The notes under the pieces: model-generated | What the model saw: only the letters and a program-made list of their open reading frames with translations | Databases searched by the model: none | What the model was told of the DNA's origin: nothing | Shown here: in pieces, positions 1-6,414 of the stretch | How positions within the stretch are numbered: position 1 is the stretch's first letter | Layout of the letters: each line of letters begins with the position of its first letter | NCBI GenBank assembly: GCA_944320885.1 | Contig: CALUJE010000026.1 | Location: 1 to 37,781, forward strand | DNA from: an uncultured Phocaeicola sp. | Lineage (GTDB): Bacteria; Bacteroidota; Bacteroidia; Bacteroidales; Bacteroidaceae | DNA length: 37,781 bases | Direction of reading: 5' to 3' | Made by a program: the position numbers and the translations under genes

Positions 1-40
1 CCCCCAGACGCGTACTCTAACCGGGCTGAGCTACACCCCG
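1..40 (-). tRNA. tRNA-Pro(GGG), 5' half, cut by window edge
   Basis: Read on the minus strand, the 5' end at 40 gives acceptor CGGGGTG, TA, D-stem GCTC with GAGT, the D loop, anticodon 5' strand CGCGT and loop CTGGGGG. Anticodon is GGG after U33. The gene runs off the left edge inside the anticodon loop, so its 3' half is not visible. This should be the copy that remains functional, because the right-hand copy at 6081-6120 has no tRNA 3' half beside it. Confidence 0.85.
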
Positions 41-81
41 AATTGCGGATGCAAAGGTACTGCTTTATTTGGAACTAGCAA
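1..81. repeat. Left attachment repeat (att)
   Basis: Bases 1-55 are identical to 6081-6135. Up to base 81 there are only five mismatches (56, 60, 71, 75, 76). The repeat covers the 5' half of tRNA-Pro, its leader and its promoter. The integrase gene starts about 400 bp inside, the usual layout for an integrase-proximal att site. The left limit of identity lies at or beyond the window edge. Confidence 0.85.
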
Positions 82-82
82 G
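52..82 (-). promoter_or_regulatory. tRNA-Pro promoter supplied by the element
   Basis: On the minus strand a -7 box TACCTTTG (52-59) is preceded, after 19 bp, by CTTG (79-82) where TTTG is expected at -33. The leader TTTGCATCCGCAAT then leads into the tRNA. The matching chromosomal promoter is at 6132-6162. If transcription starts here, the interrupted tRNA gene is driven by element DNA. Confidence 0.65.
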
Positions 83-485
83 CTTTTCACCACATTTTAT
101 TTACATATATATTCCAATCCACTGTTTTATAGCGTATTAAGCTATATTAATTTTTTCAATACAAACAAGCTGTTTTATTATACAGTAATTGGTATTTTGC
201 ATTTATTTGCCGTACCAACAACCTTTATCTTGTATTTATTTACGCTAAGTTACCCTAAAAGTTTAATCAAAGTTTATTCGAAACTTTATTCGTTGTTGTA
301 AATGGCAATTTCCGTACCCCTAATATAGCAAATAGCAAAACAATAATTTCATGGATGAATTTACGGAATAGGAATCCGCCCTTCATTGTTAAATAAATCT
401 AAATACATAGCTTTATTGCGCAATTTCTAAAACGCCAAGCAGTGTTTCATCGTTATATACCAACTAACCTCTAAAAAATTGAGTT
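82..485. other. Non-coding left end of the element
   Basis: About 400 bp of AT-rich DNA between the att repeat and the integrase start. It holds a 45-bp repeat (236-280) that recurs near the right end, and a short inverted repeat TTCCGTA (310-316) with TACGGAA (362-368). No clear TAnnTTTG promoter for the integrase was found. No open reading frame here looks genuine. Confidence 0.6.
236..280. repeat. Subterminal direct repeat, left copy
   Basis: This 45-bp segment matches 5950-5994 at 38 of 45 positions in the same orientation, including the cores CTAAGTT and TTTAATC and the end TTTATTCG. The TTTATTCG end is partly repeated at 285-292. The position just inside both att repeats suits arm-type binding sites of the integrase or excision factor. 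That role is inferred. Confidence 0.55.
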
Positions 486-1730
486 ATGGCTAAGTTACGA
501 ATCGTATTAAACAAGAGCAATGTGCGTAGGGACGGAAGTTGTCCGGTATGCTTACGTATAACACAAAACAGAAAGATAAAATATATAGACCTTGGACTGT
601 CCGCTACAGTGGAACAGTGGAATCCGGAAACAGAACGTTTTAAAAAGGACAAACGGCTGGTTAGCAATTATGAAAATTACAATGCCTTGCTTAACCACTA
701 TGAAGAGCGGAAGGACGCCATTTTAAGCAAATTTGCCCATGAACAGGTGGAATGGTCAATAAACCGTTTTGAGGAAGAGTTTATCAGTGCTTCAAAACGT
801 GGAAAGGTCTATGACTTTTGGAGCAGACTCATTGACGAACTTACTTCTACGGGACATATAGGAAATGCAAAAGTTTACCAACGTGACCTGCATCTTTTTT
901 GCCTGTATGACAGCAAAGCAAGACAGCGTTTGTTTTCGGACATTGATGTGAAATATATAAATCGTTTAAACCGTGCTATGGAAGCTAACGGCTGTTGTGG
1001 AAATACCCGTATGCACACACTTAAGACCTTACGGGCTGTAATAAACAAAGCAATCAAGGAAAAAGAGGCGTCTCCAAGCACGTACCCTTTTGGAAAAGGT
1101 GGATTTGAAGTCGGAAAGCTGGCGGAAGAAACGGAAAAACGCTATCTTCTACCTGCTGAACTTGAACAGATAAAAAACAAGCCTCAACATAACATGGTAT
1201 TGGAACGTGCCCGACGACTGTTTTTGTTTTCCTATTATTGCTTTGGTATGAGCTTCGTGGACATGGCACACCTGACTACACGAAACATTGTAATGTTATC
1301 TACAGGTGAACACATTGTTTACAAACGGCAAAAAATAAAGAATGCCAAAACCACAAAGCCCATACAAATACCAATAACCCATGAAATAAGGGAACTGCTG
1401 GAATGGTTTAAAACAAACATTCCACCGATGGGAAACTATCTGCTCCCTATTATTACAAAGGACTATGAGGGTATCCAACTGTATGACCATATCCGTACCC
1501 GTTACAAACGTATCAACACTAACATGAAAAAATTAGGTACATTATTAGGTGTCCGACTGACGCTTACCACCTATGTAAGCCGCCATACAATGGCTATGAC
1601 CTTACAAGGGAACAATATACCCCGTGAAATAATCAGTCAGGCATTAGGACATCGGAATCTTACCACTACAAACACATACCTTGACAGCTTTGAAACAAAA
1701 GTATTGGACAAGGCTGCATGTGTTTTATAA
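486..1730 (+). CDS. Tyrosine recombinase / integrase of the element
   Basis: A 414-residue site-specific recombinase of the Bacteroidetes transposon type. An N-terminal arm-binding domain (about 1-95) precedes an SAM-like core-binding domain (about 100-200) and the catalytic domain (about 215-414). Visible catalytic residues are Arg366 in YVSRHT, His389 in LGHR and nucleophile Tyr398 in NTYLD. At the usual first arginine, the segment CFGMSFVDMA has Phe253; relatives often have Arg. The Y at the HxxR position is common in this family. It probably catalyses insertion into and excision from the tRNA-Pro anticodon-loop region. The start ATG at 486 gives the typical family N-terminus (MAKLRIVLNKSN). 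The HTH gene follows after 30 bp, suggesting co-transcription. Confidence 0.92.
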   Translation: MAKLRIVLNKSNVRRDGSCPVCLRITQNRKIKYIDLGLSATVEQWNPETERFKKDKRLVSNYENYNALLNHYEERKDAILSKFAHEQVEWSINRFEEEFISASKRGKVYDFWSRLIDELTSTGHIGNAKVYQRDLHLFCLYDSKARQRLFSDIDVKYINRLNRAMEANGCCGNTRMHTLKTLRAVINKAIKEKEASPSTYPFGKGGFEVGKLAEETEKRYLLPAELEQIKNKPQHNMVLERARRLFLFSYYCFGMSFVDMAHLTTRNIVMLSTGEHIVYKRQKIKNAKTTKPIQIPITHEIRELLEWFKTNIPPMGNYLLPIITKDYEGIQLYDHIRTRYKRINTNMKKLGTLLGVRLTLTTYVSRHTMAMTLQGNNIPREIISQALGHRNLTTTNTYLDSFETKVLDKAACVL

Positions 1731-1760
1731 TAACAGCATTCACAGATAAACAAAAAGACT

Positions 1761-2564
1761 ATGGCAACTAAAATTAATTATATAGGAAATGCAACACCAT
1801 TGGATGAAGCAATTGAAAGGCTGTTGCAAAGAAGAATAAACATGTTTACACCCAAACGTCAGACCTGCTATATTCAGTCATTATGTTACGGAAACAAAGA
1901 AAGACTGCAACAGGTAGTGGCTGCAATAGACAAAGCTATAAACGAATGGAGAGACAGGTATTTTATACCTGAATGCAGGCGCATACATCCCAATATGAGC
2001 AGCACGGATATAGAGGAGTTGTGCATGGCAGACAAGCTGTACAATGACGAAGGCAAAATCGAACTGACCGCAGACTTCCTATACGGGGAAATAGAAAAGT
2101 ACGGCTTCATCAATGAACTGCACCGCACGGACATAGAGACGGCATGGAGTTTTAACGACTTGGAGTTTTTACGTTCACAATGGGAAGACACCGTATTAGA
2201 GCAGATAAGGCATCTAAGAGAGATTGCTTGCGACATGTTGGCTACTGCTTCGGAGTACATGCAAAATAAGCCTCAGACGACCAACAGACCCTTAAAAAGA
2301 ATAGAAGATTACCCGGAAGTATTTGGCATGGATATTTGCTGCCTGTTAACAGGATATTCCAAGGACACAATCTATAAGCTGACAGCTAAAAATGGAATAC
2401 CCTTTTACCGTGCTGGTGAAAACGGTAGAAAGCTGACATTCAGACGTGAGGAAGTTGTTGAGTGGATACTGAGTCGCCGACAGGAAACAAAAGGGGAATT
2501 TATACGACGAATGGATGGACAGCTTGCTGCACGGATGCAGAGCTCTAAAAATTTACTTCTATAA
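1761..2564 (+). CDS. HTH protein with excisionase-like C-terminal domain
   Basis: A 267-residue protein. The first 175 residues are helical and charged and not recognised. Residues about 186-240 look like a MerR/Xis-type helix-turn-helix: a helix with LLTGYSKDTIYKLTAKNG, then a wing with IPFYR and KLTFRREEVVEWI. Such domains occur in excision factors and in the regulators next to Bacteroides integrases. It lies 30 bp after the integrase, so a role in excision or in control of int or rep is likely but inferred. At 267 residues it is far longer than a plain excisionase, so the N-terminal part should have a job of its own. Confidence 0.7.
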   Translation: MATKINYIGNATPLDEAIERLLQRRINMFTPKRQTCYIQSLCYGNKERLQQVVAAIDKAINEWRDRYFIPECRRIHPNMSSTDIEELCMADKLYNDEGKIELTADFLYGEIEKYGFINELHRTDIETAWSFNDLEFLRSQWEDTVLEQIRHLREIACDMLATASEYMQNKPQTTNRPLKRIEDYPEVFGMDICCLLTGYSKDTIYKLTAKNGIPFYRAGENGRKLTFRREEVVEWILSRRQETKGEFIRRMDGQLAARMQSSKNLLL

Positions 2565-2696
2565 TATAACTCCATTTGTACAAAATTACAGGTACATTTT
2601 TAATCATCCATTTCAAACCTCTGATTAAAACTTTATTCCATGCCTCATAATATATTACATCATTCCTATTATGTATAATTTTAAATATCTGTAGCC

Positions 2697-3707
2697 ATGT
2701 ATGACAAAGTCAAATTAGCTTTATATAAACTGCCCAATGATTATAATTGGCATGAAGTATTAAATCGTATTACCCCTGTATCCTATAAGGCTGATGATAC
2801 AGGTGGTAGTGGGTTATGGCATAACCATAAGGTAGTAGCCACTGACTCTTTTGTTGCATTTGAAGGTAGTTTCCCTAAATGTTTATATAGACACAACATC
2901 TATAGTTTACGTTTGAAAGAGGTCAAGGGACTGATAACACAATTGAGTAAAGATTTAGGAGTGCCCATGCATGATGCAGAGGTGGAGAGTGTCGAGTTTG
3001 CACACAACTTCATTATGGATAATGCACCTGCACAATATACTGCAAAGTTAAGAGGATGCAAAGGATTTACCACAAACAACTGGTATGATACCCTATATGC
3101 GGAGAACAGTAAAATACGCCTGAAATTTTATGATAAGATAAAAGAGGCAAAAAAGAAGCGTGAACTGCCTAAATACAATAGAGATGAACTGCCTGAAAAC
3201 TTATTGAGATACGAGGTGACATTTAAGAAAGACGGACTGAAAGATTTGTTTAAACGGACTTTGACTGCTAAAGAACTGTGGAACAAAGAGGTTTTTATGA
3301 ATTTTGTTGTGGAGTGGTTAGGGTATTATGACGACTTGACAAAGCTGACTGACGATTACCTAAACGTAGACTTTAATATTTTTGAGAGTGCGAAAGACTT
3401 TGACCGTTGGTGTATTTGTACCGCAAACAGCGGACAAAACTTGTCTTATTATGTAAAAGAAGTATTATTTAAAAATCGAGCTAACCGTCAGGATTCCGAC
3501 CGCAAGCTGCATGCTCAAATCCAAAAGCGTATCTCGGATGCACTCGAATGGGGTAAGACTCATCTTCCTACTTCAACACTTGTCAAAGAACTGACAAACA
3601 AAATGGGAAACTATGTAAATTGGATCATTGAACAGTCGGAAGACGGTATGGGTACAAATGAGTTTGAACGGTTTCTCAAGAAGTGGGTAGAAGAGCGTTA
3701 CTCCTAA
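2697..3707 (+). CDS. gpII/X-like phage/plasmid replication protein
   Basis: A 336-residue protein resembling the filamentous-phage gene II/X replication family (Phage_CRI/Phage_X type). Points of similarity are the opening (MYDKVKLALYKLP), a central strand VESVEFAHNF (96-105), IRLKFYDKIKE (140-150, with a candidate nucleophile Tyr145) and LLRYEVTFKK (169-178) before a helical C-terminus. Members nick a double-stranded origin to start rolling-circle replication. An 800-bp non-coding block with repeats follows directly, as expected for an initiator and its origin. The gene is 132 bp past the HTH gene. No other phage genes are present, so an integrated plasmid or satellite is more likely than a full inovirus. 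Assignment is by eye from motif resemblance. Confidence 0.6.
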   Translation: MYDKVKLALYKLPNDYNWHEVLNRITPVSYKADDTGGSGLWHNHKVVATDSFVAFEGSFPKCLYRHNIYSLRLKEVKGLITQLSKDLGVPMHDAEVESVEFAHNFIMDNAPAQYTAKLRGCKGFTTNNWYDTLYAENSKIRLKFYDKIKEAKKKRELPKYNRDELPENLLRYEVTFKKDGLKDLFKRTLTAKELWNKEVFMNFVVEWLGYYDDLTKLTDDYLNVDFNIFESAKDFDRWCICTANSGQNLSYYVKEVLFKNRANRQDSDRKLHAQIQKRISDALEWGKTHLPTSTLVKELTNKMGNYVNWIIEQSEDGMGTNEFERFLKKWVEERYS

Positions 3708-3744
3708 TCCCTAAAATAAGCCCTCTATTGGCGCGATACAGCCA

Positions 3745-3897
3745 CTAATACATTTTGTGCGGACAAATTATTTACCCATGAAAAAATAACAGCCTGTACG
3801 CTCTAATACGAGGGCAAATTTTTTATGCCGTGATGTAAGGTACATTATGGGACTCGATAAAACACCGTATTAGTCATCGACAATATGCTCCTAATAC
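3745..3897. repeat. Iteron-like CTAATAC repeats
   Basis: CTAATAC occurs at 3745-3751, 3803-3809 and 3891-3897, and inverted (GTATTAG) at 3867-3873. Two copies are followed by similar blocks containing CAAATT and runs of T. Clustered short repeats after a rep gene resemble initiator binding sites. No spacing rule is obvious, so the role is tentative. Confidence 0.45.
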
Positions 3898-4053
3898 TCG
3901 CAAGTCAATACTTTACAGTAACGACATTTATTCAATGACAGACGTATTGCTCCTAGAAGGGTAGTTATACAAGGGGGACGGAATATCATATATGGTCTAA
4001 ATCAGATGGAATACAATCGAATGGCAATGTGTTTCTGAAAGGGTACATGTGAT

Positions 4054-4115
4054 GATGAGGCTATCCAAAGGTTTTCATAAAAAATTAGACGTTTCGATGT
4101 AATAGAAGCCTCATC
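4054..4115. repeat. Inverted repeat, 9-bp arms
   Basis: GATGAGGCT (4054-4062) pairs perfectly with AGCCTCATC (4107-4115) around a 44-base loop. It lies inside the origin-like block. It has no T-run and so is not a typical terminator. Confidence 0.5.
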
Positions 4116-4296
4116 GGAGTTCCCCTCCTAAAATCTTGTAACATTCCAATAAATGAGTAATTTTGTTCCACGACACCCCGAAAAATATTTGTAGGACGTT
4201 GAATTTTAACTATATTTGTCCCGCTAACAGGTCATAAGACCTATTGGTGACATATTAGTTAAAGAAGCGTTTAGCTTTATCCCGTTTTTAGAAATT

Positions 4297-4419
4297 CTGG
4301 TAAAATTTCATGTGGTACGGGGGTAAGCGATACAAACGTTCATGCTAATCTTGTATATATCAGTGATATATATGGCTTGGCGTGGGGTGTCGTTTTATCT
4401 TGTACCACGGGTTTACCAG
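4297..4419. repeat. Large imperfect inverted repeat with internal palindrome
   Basis: Left arm CTGGTAAA (4297-4304) and GTGGTAC (4312-4318) pair with GTACCAC (4402-4408) and TTTACCAG (4412-4419). TTAGA outside the left arm also pairs with TCTAA outside the right arm. The loop holds the palindrome TATATATCA-G-TGATATATA (4354-4372). Such a structure could be a nick site, a single-strand origin or a regulatory hairpin ahead of the next gene. Confidence 0.55.
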
Positions 4420-4509
4420 AGCCTCTAAAACAGATAATTCTAACAGTCCCACGCTTTCTTTTTATACAAACATTTCCTATAGGGACTAAGGAAAACAAAT
4501 CACTGTATT

Positions 4510-5259
4510 ATGAAAAGAATTTTGTTTATTGTTCTTTCTTTTTGTTTGGTACTAATTAGTGAAGCACAGGAAAAAACAGTTTTAGATTTCTCCGGAAATA
4601 AATGCTGCCGTTTTGAAGTTGCTTATAATGGCTTAAAAACGATCTGTATGGAAGCGCGAACCATTGAACAATTACATTACTTGTATAATATGGACGTTTG
4701 TAACTATTACAATTTGAGTCAATATGATACAGAACTGAAAAGAAAGGCTTTTGCTAATTCTGAAGATGGTAAGGTCTTGCTTGAAACAATGAAAAATGTA
4801 AAAGCCAATTCAAAAGCAAAAAAACATTACTATATTTTTCCTTTCTCTTCAAATATGGGATGGGATAAGATGTACAATTTGCAGACAAAGACATTTGATT
4901 TTGGGTACACAATTAATGAAAGTGATTTTCTCCCAGTCAATGGATATTTAAACTTTCCACAGTTTGCTATTAAATGTACGCCTAAAATAAAACAAATTGT
5001 ACAGAAAAGACAGTACACTAATAGAACTGCTTATTTGACAACTATAAAAATACCCATGACAGAAAATGAAGCATTGGCTGTTGAAGAACATCTTGACGAC
5101 TTAGCATTGGTCATTCAATTTACTATTCAAGGTTGGGGCGAAACAAAAAGGAAAATCAATCTGTTTGATGTAGTCTTGACAACGCCATGTGTCAAAGCCT
5201 TGTCTTCAAAAATTTATATCATAGACAAAAACACTCATGAGGTTTATTTTGAACTATAA
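4510..5259 (+). CDS. Secreted protein of unknown function (element cargo)
   Basis: A 249-residue protein that I do not recognise. It starts with a clear Sec signal peptide: Lys-Arg, a hydrophobic core (about 4-17) and a likely cleavage after SEAQ near residue 20. The mature part is of mixed charge, aromatic-rich, with cysteines at 32, 33, 46 and 64 and two more further on, and no transmembrane segment. The ATG at 4510 is favoured because it gives the signal peptide. The protein would be periplasmic or surface-exposed. It is the first gene after the origin-like block and is followed after 18 bp by a small gene, so the three cargo genes may be one transcript. Confidence 0.75.
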   Translation: MKRILFIVLSFCLVLISEAQEKTVLDFSGNKCCRFEVAYNGLKTICMEARTIEQLHYLYNMDVCNYYNLSQYDTELKRKAFANSEDGKVLLETMKNVKANSKAKKHYYIFPFSSNMGWDKMYNLQTKTFDFGYTINESDFLPVNGYLNFPQFAIKCTPKIKQIVQKRQYTNRTAYLTTIKIPMTENEALAVEEHLDDLALVIQFTIQGWGETKRKINLFDVVLTTPCVKALSSKIYIIDKNTHEVYFEL

Positions 5260-5277
5260 TGGCATTTTATATATAAT

Positions 5278-5487
5278 ATGAAAAATATAGACAAAAACAA
5301 AGCTAAAAAGAATGTGAAGTTTGTTCCCGGAAAGGGCGATAAAGAGTTCAAACGTATGTATCAGGCAGCTCCTAAAGAAAAACAAATGAAGATGGGGTAC
5401 GACATTCCTAACGATGCTGATGAATGGGATATTGAAATAACTCGTCAGGCAAATGAATGGTTACGTGATGGACAACCTGTAATTTAA
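5278..5487 (+). CDS. Small charged protein, 69 residues, unknown
   Basis: A short lysine-rich protein without signal peptide or membrane segment. The N-terminus is strongly basic (about ten Lys in the first 30 residues) and the C-terminal half acidic (DADEWDIEITRQ). It sits 18 bp after the secreted-protein gene and 11 bp before the HD gene, in tight array on the same strand, which argues that it is real. No family is recognised. A small nucleic-acid-binding or antitoxin-like role is possible but unsupported. Confidence 0.6.
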   Translation: MKNIDKNKAKKNVKFVPGKGDKEFKRMYQAAPKEKQMKMGYDIPNDADEWDIEITRQANEWLRDGQPVI

Positions 5488-5498
5488 ATAATTTCAAT

Positions 5499-5927
5499 AT
5501 GCTAAATAAAGCTTTAGATATTGCTTATAAGGCTCATTTAGGGCAGACAGACAAGGCTGGCGCTCCGTACATACTTCACCCTATGAGGGTGGCATTACAC
5601 AGTCAAACAGAAGATGAAAAGATTGTGGCATTGTTGCACGATGTAGTGGAAGATACTCCTATAACATTGGAAGAACTAAAAGCACAAGGTTTTAGCGATG
5701 ACGTGTTGGCAGCTTTAAAATGCCTGACTAAAATAAAGGGTGAGGACTACCAAACATTTATCCAACGTGTAGCGACCAATTCGCTTGCGGTAAAAGTTAA
5801 AATACAAGATTTAAAAGACAATATGGATTTATCCCGCTTAGGTGGTAAACCGCATTGGAAAATGGAAACCTATAAAGAGGCTTTAATTTATCTTGAACAA
5901 TGCCTGGAAAAATCCGAATACAAATAA
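5499..5927 (+). CDS. Small alarmone-hydrolase-like HD protein (element copy)
   Basis: A 142-residue protein with the HD fold of RelA/SpoT hydrolase domains (MESH1-like), with no synthetase domain. The metal and catalytic residues are all in place: His13 in AHLGQ, His47-Asp48 in LLHDVVEDT and Asp104 in KIQDLKDN. Such enzymes remove pyrophosphate from (p)ppGpp and related nucleotides. It is about 79% identical (106 of 134) to the N-terminal domain of the chromosomal gene at 6415, but lacks that gene's nucleotidase domain and differs at many silent sites. It is the last gene before the right att site and ends at a terminator. It may lower host alarmone levels or guard against alarmone-synthetase toxins; both are inference. 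Confidence 0.8.
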   Translation: MLNKALDIAYKAHLGQTDKAGAPYILHPMRVALHSQTEDEKIVALLHDVVEDTPITLEELKAQGFSDDVLAALKCLTKIKGEDYQTFIQRVATNSLAVKVKIQDLKDNMDLSRLGGKPHWKMETYKEALIYLEQCLEKSEYK

Positions 5928-5949
5928 ATGCAACAATCGCAATTTGCCG

Positions 5950-5994
5950 TTATTTGCACTAAGTTTCCCGAAAACTTTAATCGAAATTTATTCG
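5950..5994. repeat. Subterminal direct repeat, right copy
   Basis: Partner of 236-280 (38 of 45 positions match, same orientation). It lies about 90 bp inside the right att repeat and just after the HD gene. The role as a recombinase arm site is inferred from position. Confidence 0.55.
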
Positions 5995-6005
5995 CAGGTA
6001 ATAAA

Positions 6006-6035
6006 AAAGGAGTTAGGCAACAGCTTAACTCCTTT
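6006..6035. terminator. Terminator at right end of the element
   Basis: AAAGGAGTTA (6006-6015) pairs perfectly with TAACTCCTTT (6026-6035) around a 10-base loop. Stem ends carry A and T tracts, so it can work in both directions. It closes the cargo transcript before the att site. Confidence 0.75.
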
Positions 6036-6080
6036 ATATTTAGTAATTTGTAGTTCTATTTATTAATGCTCATTTCAATA

Positions 6081-6120
6081 CCCCCAGACGCGTACTCTAA
6101 CCGGGCTGAGCTACACCCCG
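6081..6120 (-). pseudogene. Truncated tRNA-Pro remnant (5' half only)
   Basis: On the minus strand this gives the same acceptor, D-arm and anticodon-loop start as 1-40. The DNA to the left (6041-6080) is AT-rich and cannot form the anticodon 3' strand or T-arm, so no full tRNA can form here. It should be the chromosomal 5' half left behind when the element inserted. Confidence 0.8.
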
Positions 6121-6161
6121 AATTGCGGATGCAAAAGTAGTGCTTTATTTTGAAACAGCAA
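6081..6161. repeat. Right attachment repeat (att)
   Basis: Partner of 1-81: 55 identical bases, then 76 of 81 matching overall. It carries the tRNA 5' half and the probable original chromosomal promoter. Confidence 0.85.
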
Positions 6162-6162
6162 A
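6132..6162 (-). promoter_or_regulatory. Original tRNA-Pro promoter, now orphaned
   Basis: On the minus strand TTTG (6159-6162), a 19-bp spacer and TACTTTTG (6132-6139) make a textbook Bacteroides sigma-ABfr promoter. It now points into the truncated remnant and the end of the element. Confidence 0.75.
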
Positions 6163-6414
6163 TAAAAAAGTGATTTTTGTTCCAAATTCACGAGATATTT
6201 TCTGCATATGAATCTTTTCTCTACATAAAAAAGAAACAATCTACCGCTCTTGCCCAAGATAACAGCTGCCTTATTCATGCCAATCCATTCTTTTAAGTAT
6301 CTTTATGGCAGATTACTGCTTGCATCTATCCGAGACGCAACATTCCAATCCGGAAAAGACTGTTGCCGGAGTCTGCACATTGCCAATAAATCATTTTTAA
6401 TTCATTATATGAAC
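6163..6414. other. Chromosomal intergenic region before the HD-nucleotidase gene
   Basis: About 250 bp. An in-frame upstream ATG at 6250 exists, but residues encoded from there to 6409 look random and have no match in the element paralogue. No clear promoter was found; TATCTTTA near 6298 is only a weak -7 candidate. Confidence 0.45.

Larger units (their letters stand above)
3708..4509. other. Non-coding candidate replication origin block
   Basis: About 800 bp without a convincing gene, directly after the replication gene. It holds four CTAATAC motifs (3745-3897), an inverted repeat at 4054-4115, and a complex inverted repeat at 4297-4419 enclosing a 19-bp palindrome. Another 9-bp pair, CGACACCCC (4171-4179) and GGGGTGTCG (4384-4392), spans this. 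The density of repeats suggests an origin of replication, a transfer origin or both. Confidence 0.5.
1..6135. mobile_element. Integrated element in tRNA-Pro, about 6.1 kb
   Basis: Direct repeats of the 5' half of a tRNA-Pro gene bound this segment (1-81 and 6081-6161). Within it are an integrase, an HTH protein, a gpII/X-like replication protein, a non-coding origin-like block and three cargo genes. It is visibly richer in A and T than the chromosome beyond 6.2 kb, and its genes use many TTA and AAA codons. Content fits a small integrative element or integrated plasmid that replicates by a rolling-circle-type initiator. No mobilisation relaxase or virion gene is present, so transfer would depend on a helper or on the replication protein. 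The exact crossover point within the repeat is unknown, and the left repeat may extend beyond the window. Confidence 0.85.

Noticed and set aside
4377..4559. 60-codon frame before the secreted-protein gene
   Set aside because: It overlaps the large inverted repeat and the signal peptide coding region of the gene at 4510, and has no coherent composition.
1..6135. Complete inovirus prophage
   Set aside because: The gpII/X-like gene is suggestive, but there is no Zot/pI-type ATPase, no small coat-like membrane proteins and no adsorption protein.
6250..6414. Upstream extension of the HD-nucleotidase gene from ATG 6250
   Set aside because: The added 55 residues look random and have no match in the element paralogue, which starts at the position corresponding to 6415.
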